Source: Ignavibacteriaceae bacterium (lineage in GTDB: Bacteria > Bacteroidota > Ignavibacteria > Ignavibacteriales > Ignavibacteriaceae). From it: a stretch of DNA of 64,000 nt. Of this stretch, positions 8,862 to 19,198 are shown in pieces. The notes under the pieces are model-generated. The model had not been told where the DNA came from. It saw nothing but the letters and a program-made list of their open reading frames with translations, and ran no database searches. Within the stretch, counting starts at the first letter, position 1. Each line of letters starts with the position of its first letter. Position numbers and translations under genes: made by a program. The stretch is taken from NCBI GenBank assembly GCA_013042995.1, contig JABDPB010000135.1, positions 58,483 through 122,482 of the forward strand, in the 5' to 3' direction.

Positions 8862-9845
8862 TTACGGTACTTCAATTTTATTTAGAATTTCACTGATAAT
8901 TGATTCAGGAGAAATTTCTTCTGCTTCTGCTTCATAGGTTACAGCAACTCTGTGCCTCATTACGTCGTAACAAATTGCTCTTACATCTTCCGGAATAACA
9001 TATCCCCTTCGTTTTATAAATGCCATTGCCTTTGCACCAAGCGCAAGATTTATCGAAGCTCTGGGTGAGGCACCGTAACTTATCAAATCACCTAAATTTT
9101 CTAATCCAAAATCTTTTGGTGTGCGAGTGGCAAAAACAATATCGAGAATATATTTTTCTATTTTTTCATCAATATATACTTCGTGGATGAGCTCTCTTCC
9201 CTTTAAAATATCTGCAGATGAAATAACAGCATTCGGAGTTCCTAATGTATCATTAATGTTATGTCGCATTATTTCAAGTTCTTCTTTTCTACCTGGATAA
9301 GTGATTTTAATTTTCAGCATAAACCTGTCTACCTGTGCTTCCGGCAATGGATATGTTCCTTCTTGTTCGATTGGATTTTGTGTTGCGAGAACAAGAAACG
9401 GTTCTTCAAGTTTAAAGGTTGTTGCACCAATTGTAACCTGTCGTTCTTGCATTGATTCGAGCAAAGCACTTTGGACTTTTGCTGGTGCACGGTTAATTTC
9501 ATCTGCAAGAATAAAATTTGAAAAGATAGGTCCTTTACGGATTAAAAAATTACCCTCTTTCTGGTTATAAATTTGCGTTCCGATTAAATCTGCCGGAAGA
9601 AGATCAGGTGTAAATTGAATACGCTGAAACTTTGCTTTCATTGACTGTGCAAGCGTTTTGATTGCAAGTGTTTTTGCCAAACCAGGTACACCTTCAAGTA
9701 AAATATGTCCATTGCCCAGCAAACCCACCACGAGCCTTTCCACCATTTCCCTCTGCCCAACAATTACTTTTCCTATTTCAGAAAAAAGTAAATCAATGAA
9801 TGCACTTTCATTTTTAATTTTCTCATTCAATTGTGCGATATCCAC
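8862..9845 (-). CDS. MoxR-family AAA+ ATPase
   Basis: First gene of the Bat operon. The track begins at 9899, but the GTG at 9845 has AAGAGG six bases upstream and yields the usual MoxR length (327 residues). Walker A-type loop EGVPGLAKT, Walker B region ILADEINRAPAKVQ, sensor 1 ATQNPIEQEGTYPLPEAQ and the arginine-rich stretch GASPRASINL are all present. MoxR ATPases act as chaperones with vWA proteins. The intergenic space to 10065 should hold divergent promoters for this operon and the plus-strand pair. Confidence 0.92.
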   Translation of the reverse strand: MDIAQLNEKIKNESAFIDLLFSEIGKVIVGQREMVERLVVGLLGNGHILLEGVPGLAKTLAIKTLAQSMKAKFQRIQFTPDLLPADLIGTQIYNQKEGNFLIRKGPIFSNFILADEINRAPAKVQSALLESMQERQVTIGATTFKLEEPFLVLATQNPIEQEGTYPLPEAQVDRFMLKIKITYPGRKEELEIMRHNINDTLGTPNAVISSADILKGRELIHEVYIDEKIEKYILDIVFATRTPKDFGLENLGDLISYGASPRASINLALGAKAMAFIKRRGYVIPEDVRAICYDVMRHRVAVTYEAEAEEISPESIISEILNKIEVP

Positions 9846-10064
9846 TGTAAACCTCTTGTTAATATTAAACTTTAATAAATATGGAATTTCATTCCTCACG
9901 TTTAGAAGCTGAGGAATAAATACGATTAGACGGGGGCAAACTTATGAATGTTGCGTTTTTTAATCAAGAAATCATTTGACGACCTATATTTTCAGAAATC
10001 TATTTTTTTTAAGAATCCAGATTTGTAACCTCCATTTAAAAGATATTGCTTAATTTTGAATGCT

Positions 10065-11879
10065 ATGTTACGATTTTCATTTCTTTTCTTACTTTTCATA
10101 CTTTCTAATCCAGCTATTCCGCAGGATAATTTTGTAGCATTAATAACAAACCCGGAAGTTGGTGCAAATAAAAATGCGCAAAACCTTCTAGCAGCAGTTG
10201 ACAGTATAAATCAAGCTCAAAAAGTTTCTCACGTTGTTGTTCTGGGTAACATAACCGCAAACGGAATTTTTGATGAATTCATTTGGACAATGGAAATTTT
10301 GGATGGATTATCTGTTCCTTATTCAGTTGTAGGAGGAGAAAACGACTATTTGCTGAGTGAAGGAAGAGGTTCAGAAATATCATTGCTTTGGGACGATGAT
10401 AAACGTATTACATCAAATAAAAACTTCAGCTTGGTTTGTTTGAATACGATCATCCCGGAATTTGATAAAAAAATATTTATTGATGCTGAAACACTTGATT
10501 GGTATAATGACCGAATCTCTGAAATTCAATCCAAAAGAATTCTATTTTTCTCTTATTATCCAATGCTTAGTATCGAAACCAACTTAAAATTTTTCGAAAA
10601 CATTACTGACAAAAAATTATTCTCGTTCGTCAGCAAAAAGGATAGATCAAATAAAAGCAAAATTGTAAATGAAGGTTTTTATTTAAACAGAAAAAATGGC
10701 TGGGGTTATTCTTTAATTTCCATCAAATCTGATTCTTTGTTTATTGATAATATACTTATTACTGATTCAAAAAAATCAGAATTAATTAAAACTAATTTTT
10801 CTAGTGTAAGTTTTGAAAAATCAAGTAAAACTGAAAGTAAGATTGTTAATCAAAATGTGATTTGGGAAAAGAAATATAACAGATCTACTTTTGTTAATTC
10901 TGCTTTTTCTGGTGATAAAATTTTCCGTGCATTTAAAGACGGCACAGTAGTTTACATTGATGATTCAGGTAAAGAAAAATGGAGTTACCAAACAAACGGG
11001 AGAATTTATTCTTCGCCAATTATTGAAGGGGATCTTCTTGCAGTTGCGACAAATGAAGGAGATCTACAAACACTTAATGCAAATACGGGCAGCCTTGTAC
11101 AAGTAATTGGAATCGGGGAAACCATATCCTCTGAAATTTGTATTGTTGATAATAAAGAAGATGGCGGGACCACAAAAGCAATAGTAGCAGGAACTTCAAA
11201 CGGAAATTTATACTGCTACAATGTTTATACTTTAGAACCTCTGTGGATAAATCAATCTGCAAACAACGGTTTAGGTAACCGCATCATTTCCTCAATCGCG
11301 TCAGCTGATAACAAAGTCTTGTTTCAAGATTTTAACGGTACACTTTATTGTGTAAGCTCTCTAAATGGCTTACTGCTATGGTATTGGAAACCACCGGTAA
11401 AAAATTCAAACCCACTTTTCAAAACTAATTTAATTGTAAAAGAAAATAATATTTATTTAATTGATACAGGCGGCAGCTTACACTGTATTGATTATTTGCT
11501 CGGGACAGAAATATGGAATATTAAAAATATAGATGCAACGGGAATTGTCAAGACTAGCAAAAATGGTTTAATACTTTCGACAGAAAAAAATAAATTATTA
11601 ACAATATCTACAAAGCTTGGTAAGGTTGTTAATCAAATCACTTTTTCACCTGAATTAAAATTTGAAACTATTACCGATTTTATAGTAAATAATGATAATA
11701 TAATTGCAGGATTTTCTGACGGTTCAGTTTACAAAGTAAAACCAAAACAAAAACCTAAATTGATATTTAAATCATCGTCTGCCCCAATTGTTTCATTGAG
11801 TATGGTTAAAAGCAACCTCCTCATTGCAGATTATAATGGTAGTCTTACTTTGTTAAATGATTCTCAGGACAAAAAATGA
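10065..11879 (+). CDS. secreted protein with degenerate phosphoesterase-like N-terminus and PQQ-type beta-propeller
   Basis: The track starts at TTG 10056; ATG 10065 directly precedes a good signal peptide (LRFSFLFLLFILSNPAIPQ) and is preferred (604 residues). Residues about 25-230 follow a calcineurin-like phosphoesterase plan, but the motifs are eroded: LITNPEVG, VVLGNITANG and GGEND where active enzymes carry D-x-H, GD and GNHD. From about residue 260, PQQ/WD-like repeats follow (AFKDGTVVYIDDSGKEKWSY, ATNEGDLQTLNANTGSLV, FQDFNGTLYCVSSLNGLLLW), a bladed propeller as in BamB-like proteins. It is probably periplasmic. The stop overlaps the next ATG (ATGA), so it is co-translated with the HAD phosphatase. 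Function unknown. Confidence 0.75.
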   Translation: MLRFSFLFLLFILSNPAIPQDNFVALITNPEVGANKNAQNLLAAVDSINQAQKVSHVVVLGNITANGIFDEFIWTMEILDGLSVPYSVVGGENDYLLSEGRGSEISLLWDDDKRITSNKNFSLVCLNTIIPEFDKKIFIDAETLDWYNDRISEIQSKRILFFSYYPMLSIETNLKFFENITDKKLFSFVSKKDRSNKSKIVNEGFYLNRKNGWGYSLISIKSDSLFIDNILITDSKKSELIKTNFSSVSFEKSSKTESKIVNQNVIWEKKYNRSTFVNSAFSGDKIFRAFKDGTVVYIDDSGKEKWSYQTNGRIYSSPIIEGDLLAVATNEGDLQTLNANTGSLVQVIGIGETISSEICIVDNKEDGGTTKAIVAGTSNGNLYCYNVYTLEPLWINQSANNGLGNRIISSIASADNKVLFQDFNGTLYCVSSLNGLLLWYWKPPVKNSNPLFKTNLIVKENNIYLIDTGGSLHCIDYLLGTEIWNIKNIDATGIVKTSKNGLILSTEKNKLLTISTKLGKVVNQITFSPELKFETITDFIVNNDNIIAGFSDGSVYKVKPKQKPKLIFKSSSAPIVSLSMVKSNLLIADYNGSLTLLNDSQDKK

Positions 11880-12523
11880 AACAACTCTTTGACGCTTATA
11901 TATTTGATATTGACGGCACACTTACTAACACAAATCAGCTCATATTCGATTCTTTCAACTTTATTGCAAAAAAATATTTAGATAAGACATTCAGTGATGA
12001 AGAAATCATTTCACTTTTTGGACCTACTGAAGATGAAATATTACGAGAATGGTGCGGTGATCAATTTGATGAAGCTAAAGAAGATTATTACAGCTACTAT
12101 ACTAATTATCACTCAATTGCTCAATTATATCCTGGAATTAAAGAAATTTTGGAATATTTAAGAAATAATAAATATCCGCTTGGAATTTTTACAGGCAAAG
12201 GCAGAGAAGCCTCAATGATTACATTAAAATATTTAGGCGTTGAAAAATATTTTGATTTAATTATAAGCGGTGATGATGTTAAAAACCATAAACCATCCGC
12301 AGAAGGAATATTAAAATTTTTAAATCATTTCAAATTAAAGCCGAAAAAAGTTTTAATGATTGGAGATTCTGTAAGCGATGTCAAAGCAAGTAAAGAGGCG
12401 GGAATTAGAATAGCATCTGCATTGTGGGACAGTTACGGCGAAGAAAAAGTTAAGACTCTAGAGAGTGATTATTATTTTTATTCCGTGGGAGAATTGAAAA
12501 AGTCCATTTTGAAAAACTCATAA
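11876..12523 (+). CDS. HAD-superfamily hydrolase (phosphoglycolate phosphatase-like)
   Basis: A 215-residue cytoplasmic protein with all HAD motifs: motif I DIDGT with nucleophile D11 and D13, motif II FTGKG, motif III lysine in NHKPSAEG, and motif IV MIGDSVSDVKAS. The helical cap between motifs I and II is the C1 type seen in Gph/PpaX-like phosphatases. The substrate cannot be told from the sequence. It overlaps the propeller gene by 4 bp. Its 3' end faces the broken nuclease-family gene with 22 bp between them and no visible terminator. Confidence 0.88.
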   Translation: MKQLFDAYIFDIDGTLTNTNQLIFDSFNFIAKKYLDKTFSDEEIISLFGPTEDEILREWCGDQFDEAKEDYYSYYTNYHSIAQLYPGIKEILEYLRNNKYPLGIFTGKGREASMITLKYLGVEKYFDLIISGDDVKNHKPSAEGILKFLNHFKLKPKKVLMIGDSVSDVKASKEAGIRIASALWDSYGEEKVKTLESDYYFYSVGELKKSILKNS

Positions 12524-12545
12524 AAACCTGTTGATGTTTATATTC

Positions 12546-13697
12546 CTATTTAATAAGCATCATTTTCTTTGTTTCTGAATAATTTCCTGCAATGAGTTTA
12601 TAAAAATATATTCCACTCGGTAATGATGTGCCATCAAATCTGACTTCGTAGTTCCCTGCACTTTTATCTTCATTCACTAAAGTTGCAATTTCATTTCCTA
12701 GACTATCATAAACTTTTAGTTGTACGAATGCAGTAATATTAGAAACAATTGATGGGACAGTATATTCTATCATCGTTTCCGGATTAAACGGGTTAGGATA
12801 GTTTTGAAATAACTTAAATTCATCAGGATAAACTGAAGATTCAGCATCTACATCCAAAACTCCATCTTTCAAATATGTCAATACTCCTAAGTGATCCGAA
12901 CAATAGCTGCTGCCACTGTACGGTTGGTTCATAACAACTGAAGATTCAAAAGGGACAATGGTCGCTGTGTTTTTTAGAAACACATAATCAATTTTGGATG
13001 TTGGGGAATTTGATGGAACTGTATAACCGGGACTGCTAGGGTTTACGTAAACATACGTGCGAACATAAAAAGTGTTTGTTGCTGTGTTTATTAATTGCTG
13101 AATCGATTGAGCACTTGCTACATCATTAAAGTCTCCGGTTAAGATTGTGCCAATTGCAGGATGGCTAAGTTCTATACTTTCTATATAAGAAATTATTTGC
13201 TGTACTTGAGTTGTTCGGACACTTGCACTATTGAAAGATAGGTGTGTGTTAAAAAAGTTAACAATTCCGAGTGGTGTAATTATTTTATTCCAGACAACTT
13301 TCCTAGGAAAAACACCTGCCACAAGCTGGTAAAAACCGGTTTCTTCCACTGGATATTTTGTAATTATTCCAATAAACTCTCTAAACTGGTTATTCCAGGA
13401 GAGATGAGTAAACTCTTTGTAGTAGTAATATGGAATTCCAAAATAAGCACTAAGCGAATCGGCAATAATTTTTCCTTGGTTATCTGCACCGCTTCCGCTA
13501 AGAGATTCATTTATTTCCTGAAGTCCTATTATATCAGAATCAATTTAAATTAGCTTATCAATTATGTGAATAATGCGAACTTCCGGTTCCGTCCCAGGTT
13601 TCATCCCTTGTAGATTATAAGTTAATACTTTTAAGGAATCACTCCCCGCCAGGATGGTTCCGTAAAAAATTATAGATAGTAATACTGTTTTTAACAT
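12546..13697 (-). pseudogene. secreted endonuclease/exonuclease/phosphatase-family protein with T9SS sorting domain, interrupted by one in-frame TAA
   Basis: The track shows only 267 residues from a GTG at 13349, but the same frame reads back to ATG 13697, which begins a signal peptide (LKTVLLSIIFYGTILAG) and the EEP motif VLTYNLQGM. One TAA (13545-13547) interrupts residue 51, and the frame resumes at once with IDSDIIGLQEINES, the expected metal-binding Glu motif. Downstream are LTGDFND, SKIDYVFLKN and CSDHLGVL, the other EEP catalytic motifs, then a C-terminal sorting domain (LFQNYPNPFNPETMIEY). Full length would be about 383 residues. It is either a recent nonsense mutation or a base error. 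Without the stop it would be a secreted DNase- or phosphatase-like enzyme. Confidence 0.85.
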
Positions 13698-13755
13698 TAC
13701 CTTAACTTAAAAAATTAACTCTGATCAAAAAAAATCTTTAATGATTAGAGGAAAT

Positions 13756-16700
13756 CTATTTCACAATGGCAAGCTTCTGGGTTATGTCTTCAGTTTTATC
13801 ACCGGCTTTCATTATTACTTTATACAAATAAACTCCGTTTGCTAATATATCACCGTCTTCATCCCTGCCGTTCCAGTATATTTTGTTAAAATCAAACTTT
13901 AAGTCTGAGGAAGTAAGTTTTAGCTCCTTAACAAGTCTACCAGCAATTGTGAATATTTTTATTTTAATTTCTTCGGGAATTTGAGTTAGCTTAAATGTGA
14001 AGTGAGTCTCGCCATTTGTTGGATTAGGATAATTGTAGACATTTAAAATCTTAGCTTCATTTGATATAAGGAAATATTTACTGACACCGCTCGAATCAAC
14101 AATATTTCCATTCGAATCCCGCCATAAAACTTTCAGCTCATATTCACCATCGGAAAGAGTGGGTGTGAAGTCTACAACCACTTTTGGATTATCTTCAGAA
14201 AACTGATAATTAATAACTGAAGTATCCGATGGTATTAGTTCTTCATTCAAATAAACCAGTACAGAGGTTGGATCGGTTATTGGTAGCAATGACTGGTCAT
14301 TTAGTTCAATATGAATTTCAGGATTTGGAGAGATATATTCGCCATCGAGGATGTCAGCTCCATCTATTGTTAAAGTAATAGAGGGAGTTGTAGTATCCGG
14401 TTTAACATAGAATGGAATTGTGAAAAAGTTGTTGTCTTCGAAGAGTTCTGTAATCTCATCATCTGGATCAATTTCTATCAAAAAGGTTTTATTCCCACTG
14501 CCAGTTGATGTATTATATGGTACTACGAAAAAATGTTTGTCCCTCTCTTTAAGGGAGTCTAACTTTTGAGAAAAAATATTCTCACGAGAGTTATCATCTC
14601 TTACAACATCTACCAATATTTTAAAACTATCTGCTGTTGTTTCCCCAACATTGTAAACGAAAAATTTAAGAATAGCATCTTCACCGATTAGAACAGAATC
14701 GCTTGCAATAGTTACCACTTGATAGTTTGTGCCGAGCTCAGGTACTAAATCATAATCGACTTTGAATTGATTTATTAAAGGTGAATTTCCATATTCATTA
14801 GAATTAATTTCGACAAGAAAGCTAATTGGAATTTCTAAATAACTATTAAGGTAACCAATATTTGCAGTTCCACTTACCAAATTTATCTCAGCAAGAGTAT
14901 CTTTTTCTACATTGTGAATGATTGGTCTGATTGCTATTTGAGAATTACTGAAAATCGAATCAGCGTTAATATTCAAAGACTTCCAGTTGCCTGAATTCCC
15001 TATTAAATTGGAAGAAAATGACCCTGACAGATGATTCCTAACAAAAGTAGTATCAAATCCCACTGGACCAGTGCTTGAAAAACCCTCTGGGACTGACCCT
15101 GGTACTGATCCAAGCCTGCCTAACATAAACCATGAAGTATACCAGGTGACACTATCAATATAGGTGCTTCCAAATTCCTTAAGCTTATCTTTCAATTCTT
15201 GCAGGACTACAAATCCACCACAAGAACCACCAATGGATATGGCAACTAATTTATCTGAGTCGATTGTATTTAAATAATCGTAAAATGCTTCATGGCTATT
15301 TGGTACATTCCAATAATTAAACCAGCGGTAATCTTCGTATTGTATTAAGTCTTCATCAAATACTACAATGTGAAAACCGCAACCGAAAGAGTTTTGAGGG
15401 TAATCAACTCCATCCAATTCTATTTTAGCGATCCCTCCATCCTCGTAACCAGCTGAATTTATATCAAGAAGAATGTTATTCTCAGCTAGTTGAATTGACC
15501 CGTTAGTGAATGAAGAATTAGTAAAATTAAAGTCTTTTGTACTAAGTGAATCACTAAAATTAAAATTATAATTTACACTATCATGATAAATGAATGAGTT
15601 TGTCTCAAAAATGGTTTCAGGAGAAGATAATAAACTTGTCCTATACCAATATCGTTCATTTTCAATAAGATTTGTGAATAGAGACTTGCTAATTAAAGTA
15701 TCAAACGGAATAATATGCGAACTATATTGTTGAAAGTCAGGAGTTGAGCTCAGACGTACGAGAATCGTATCAGAAATGGGATCTCTAACTGAATTTAAGA
15801 AAGCTAGATTTCCATTGTTTACAATTTTAATTGAATCAGCTACAATTGCTCTTACCGATGAGCTTAATACATTAAAACTAGTAGTGGCTGAATTATCACT
15901 TGTATATATCTCATCAATTTCATTATTCGAATCCAAAGTAACAACAAGAGTATGTTCACCGGGTCTATTCTTAATAGGTATTTGTACTTTCATAAATTTT
16001 TCATTGAGAGGTAACTGATGCTGGATGACCTTCTGAAAAACCAACGTACTATTCAGATAATCCTCCACGAGAATTGAGAAAGAATTTGAATCTACCCTTC
16101 CTAAGTTTCTGTAGTTTATATTTATTTCAATTGAGTCAAGATTATCATCTAAAAATGATGGAATCCTAATGTCAGAAATATTGATGTTAAGATTCGGTTT
16201 AGCTGGTATCCTGAGTGAGATAATTGGATCGCCGAGAAGACTGTTAGTAAGCACAAATAATTTTATTGACCCGCCCATTCCATAGTTTTCTAATAGACGT
16301 AGTTTAGCAGAAATATGAGCACTGGATATATTTGTATTCTCAAGATTTGTAATTTGTTCAAAATATAATTTAGGGTAATTATATGATGTAGATGTAAAGC
16401 CTAGTGAGGAATTTCCTAAATATGATATAGCGTCACCATCCAAGCCGTTCGTAAAGGTCTCTGAAAATGATACGATATCAGGTTCGGCAAACTTCCCTGT
16501 AGAACAACCAAAATCGCTAATAAGTGGGTATTTGTTAAATTTGTTTTTAAGTTGATTTACATCTTCTATCCCGTTATCCCAAATTTTCGTTCCGCTATGG
16601 CCAACATAGGATACTATAATTCCCCCAATACCAAATATACTATCTATATAAGCTTGGCTGAACGGGCCAAAATTAGTTAGGGGATTTTCAGTTGCATATA

Positions 16701-19101
16701 ACTGACTAGGATATCCACCCACTGGTGAGGTTTGGATATAATTCGGGATTAAGAAATCATTCACTGATTTTGCTATTAATTTTTGACTTTCTCCAAATCC
16801 TCCGGAAAGTAGAAAATAGGTTTTATTCCAGTTGTTATATGTTTGTGTTAAATAGTCTGTATGTTTATTTAAATAGTGAATAAATTCTTCTTTTGATTTT
16901 ACCGCTATCCTACCTACAAACATCTGAGGAATAGTAGCAGCTGAGTCCCACATAACATACCAGTTATCAGAGACCGGATGACCAAATGAAGGGACATAAT
17001 TAAATATATAATCTGAATTCAAGCCATAATTATGATAATCATAATTTGCTTCTCCAACTAAAAACAGATAGGAAGGTTTGGGATTTGACCAATTTTGATT
17101 GGCTTGAACTAAAAATTCTTTAATAGTCTCAGGTTTAAAGAAACCATAATTAAACTGATCATAAATATCCAGCACATTTACAAACTTAGTGGTTACTTCA
17201 TAATTTTCATTAATAAAGTTAATATAATTATCGGCTTCTGATTCAAAATATGGATGAGTTATAAGTAAATAGTCTGCTTGTATATTGCTATTGCGCAAAT
17301 TCTGAAACTGCTTCTTATAATATATTTTTGGTTTATAAATTTTATTAACATTCGTTATGTAATATGAATCACCAGTTTGTGCCGAATCAATGAAAAACAA
17401 TTCATCAGTCACCTGTAAGTAAGATTCTATTCTCTTTTTATTTTTGCCAATCTTATAGACTATATATTGATTTACTTGAGATGTGTTTTGCAGATTTATC
17501 CCATAAAGTTTCTTCTCTAAACTTTGATTGAAACGAAACTTTAATGAATCATCAATTAGATGATTGTAGCGTGGATATTCTACTTCATACCAATCCCTAA
17601 CGATTGAATTTATATTTGATCCTTCAACTGGAAAAACAATAGTTTTTAAAGTGTTATTTCCATTTTGCAATAAACTGGTTGGAATTTTTGCTGTTAAAAC
17701 TTTTTGGCTGTATTTATCAATATAACCCGAATCATAAACCGTCGGATCCGAATTAATGCTAATACCAAGATTATGAGCGTTTTCATCACCGGGAAGATCG
17801 CTTGCCCAGCTAAGTGCTCTAAAAAACACTTGTGCAGAATCATAAGGCACTAATTGGCTTATCGAAAAATTTCTGTTTGCAGAACCTACATTCTGTCCTC
17901 CCCAAAACCAGGTTTCATTTCGTATCCACTCAGGATTTTGCGCATCGACTAAATTTTTTACAAAGTAGTCTAAAAATCTATTATTCTCGTAATGGGATAT
18001 CTCTGCATATTGTTTTATTGTATCCTGGAAGCTAACTCCAACAAAGCTTGATGTATCTATTCTTAATCCTGGGTTACCTCCCCATGTTAACCAATAAACG
18101 GTAGTATCAGTATACCTATCAATATATTCTGTGTATGGTTCACCTATTGAATTAGCTTGTCTGTAATTTATAGAGCCGTAATTTATTGTCCCATAAAATT
18201 CAATAAAATCATTATCATCAAAAGAAGCATCATCTTCACCTGATACATATATAGGAAACTCATTGCCCTTTAAAAAGAATTTGAAATTGCGTGGATCTAT
18301 ACTTTCAGTGTTTACTTCAAAGCTTTCCAAATCACTTTTGAACAGCCTGTAGATACCATCTGCCGCAACACCTAATTTTAAATATTCAGCATTAAAATCT
18401 ATCCAATCGCCTGTGGAATCATCTCTTATTATAGCCTTCTTATATGATCTCAAATTCTCTGCCTGACGATAATTAAAAATAATATTTTCAAGATTTATAT
18501 CGAACGCACCAACAGGTTCTCTATTTATTATAAATGGTTTAATATCATAAAAATCCAATTGAACTTTTGCTTTTATTAACTCAACTATCTCACGTTTTTT
18601 CCAATTATATCGGTGAGTATTAATTCGTATTACAGCGCAGTAGTAATCGCGAATCCAAGTGTAATATTCTAATTCAATTTCTTCTAAAGGATAAGATTCT
18701 GTTTCGGAAAAAACTGGATTAATTTTTGTGTTCTTGTAATTCAGACTTGAATCACTTTCTAATTCAATTAATGGATTACTTTTTGGGACAACAGAACTTA
18801 GCTTATTAATTGTTTTATCAATTATTTCAAATCGAATTTTACTATCGGGAGGTATTGCTAAAATAATGGTTCTAGATGGCAGAACAGGATATCCGGGTTT
18901 GCTTTCATCAATTGAATTAAAATAGTTAACTACTTGACCATTTTTCCCTTCAGATTTAAAGGGCTGCTTTTCAAATGAAAGACTAAGAATAAAGCCGTTA
19001 TCCTTTTCAATTACCTGTTTAGAGGAGATCTGGGAATATGCATCTGTAAAAAATACAATAAAGATAAGTGTGAGAATTTTTAATGAATTAACTTTTTTCA
19101 T
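13756..19101 (-). CDS. giant secreted gingipain-type C25 peptidase (PorU-like) with ILEI/FAM3-like insert and T9SS C-terminal domain
   Basis: 1781 residues from ATG 19101 with a signal peptide (ILTLIFIVFFTDAYSQ). Residues about 60-330 resemble the PorU/gingipain front region (PGYPVLPSRTIILAIPPDSK; FKSDLESFEVNTESIDPRN). The C25 domain spans about 605-960 with catalytic His835 (YVGHSG) and Cys866 (DFGCSTG). CARDB-like segments lie near 970-1080 and 1450-1570. Between them, about 1215-1335, is a block resembling the ILEI/FAM3 lectin-like fold (GCGFHIVVFDEDL, HEAFYDYLNTIDSDKLVAIS). The end (NVYNYPNPTNGE to the C-terminus) is a T9SS sorting domain. PorU is the T9SS sortase, but this protein is much longer than usual PorU, so it may be a surface protease rather than the sortase. 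Confidence 0.85.
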   Translation of the reverse strand: MKKVNSLKILTLIFIVFFTDAYSQISSKQVIEKDNGFILSLSFEKQPFKSEGKNGQVVNYFNSIDESKPGYPVLPSRTIILAIPPDSKIRFEIIDKTINKLSSVVPKSNPLIELESDSSLNYKNTKINPVFSETESYPLEEIELEYYTWIRDYYCAVIRINTHRYNWKKREIVELIKAKVQLDFYDIKPFIINREPVGAFDINLENIIFNYRQAENLRSYKKAIIRDDSTGDWIDFNAEYLKLGVAADGIYRLFKSDLESFEVNTESIDPRNFKFFLKGNEFPIYVSGEDDASFDDNDFIEFYGTINYGSINYRQANSIGEPYTEYIDRYTDTTVYWLTWGGNPGLRIDTSSFVGVSFQDTIKQYAEISHYENNRFLDYFVKNLVDAQNPEWIRNETWFWGGQNVGSANRNFSISQLVPYDSAQVFFRALSWASDLPGDENAHNLGISINSDPTVYDSGYIDKYSQKVLTAKIPTSLLQNGNNTLKTIVFPVEGSNINSIVRDWYEVEYPRYNHLIDDSLKFRFNQSLEKKLYGINLQNTSQVNQYIVYKIGKNKKRIESYLQVTDELFFIDSAQTGDSYYITNVNKIYKPKIYYKKQFQNLRNSNIQADYLLITHPYFESEADNYINFINENYEVTTKFVNVLDIYDQFNYGFFKPETIKEFLVQANQNWSNPKPSYLFLVGEANYDYHNYGLNSDYIFNYVPSFGHPVSDNWYVMWDSAATIPQMFVGRIAVKSKEEFIHYLNKHTDYLTQTYNNWNKTYFLLSGGFGESQKLIAKSVNDFLIPNYIQTSPVGGYPSQLYATENPLTNFGPFSQAYIDSIFGIGGIIVSYVGHSGTKIWDNGIEDVNQLKNKFNKYPLISDFGCSTGKFAEPDIVSFSETFTNGLDGDAISYLGNSSLGFTSTSYNYPKLYFEQITNLENTNISSAHISAKLRLLENYGMGGSIKLFVLTNSLLGDPIISLRIPAKPNLNINISDIRIPSFLDDNLDSIEININYRNLGRVDSNSFSILVEDYLNSTLVFQKVIQHQLPLNEKFMKVQIPIKNRPGEHTLVVTLDSNNEIDEIYTSDNSATTSFNVLSSSVRAIVADSIKIVNNGNLAFLNSVRDPISDTILVRLSSTPDFQQYSSHIIPFDTLISKSLFTNLIENERYWYRTSLLSSPETIFETNSFIYHDSVNYNFNFSDSLSTKDFNFTNSSFTNGSIQLAENNILLDINSAGYEDGGIAKIELDGVDYPQNSFGCGFHIVVFDEDLIQYEDYRWFNYWNVPNSHEAFYDYLNTIDSDKLVAISIGGSCGGFVVLQELKDKLKEFGSTYIDSVTWYTSWFMLGRLGSVPGSVPEGFSSTGPVGFDTTFVRNHLSGSFSSNLIGNSGNWKSLNINADSIFSNSQIAIRPIIHNVEKDTLAEINLVSGTANIGYLNSYLEIPISFLVEINSNEYGNSPLINQFKVDYDLVPELGTNYQVVTIASDSVLIGEDAILKFFVYNVGETTADSFKILVDVVRDDNSRENIFSQKLDSLKERDKHFFVVPYNTSTGSGNKTFLIEIDPDDEITELFEDNNFFTIPFYVKPDTTTPSITLTIDGADILDGEYISPNPEIHIELNDQSLLPITDPTSVLVYLNEELIPSDTSVINYQFSEDNPKVVVDFTPTLSDGEYELKVLWRDSNGNIVDSSGVSKYFLISNEAKILNVYNYPNPTNGETHFTFKLTQIPEEIKIKIFTIAGRLVKELKLTSSDLKFDFNKIYWNGRDEDGDILANGVYLYKVIMKAGDKTEDITQKLAIVK

Positions 19102-19198
19102 ATGTATTTAAAACAATTTTTGTTTTTAATCTCTCAAATAACGATTATAATTTATTGGATAAATAAGATACTAAAAAGTCAGATTCAATTTCTTTTCA

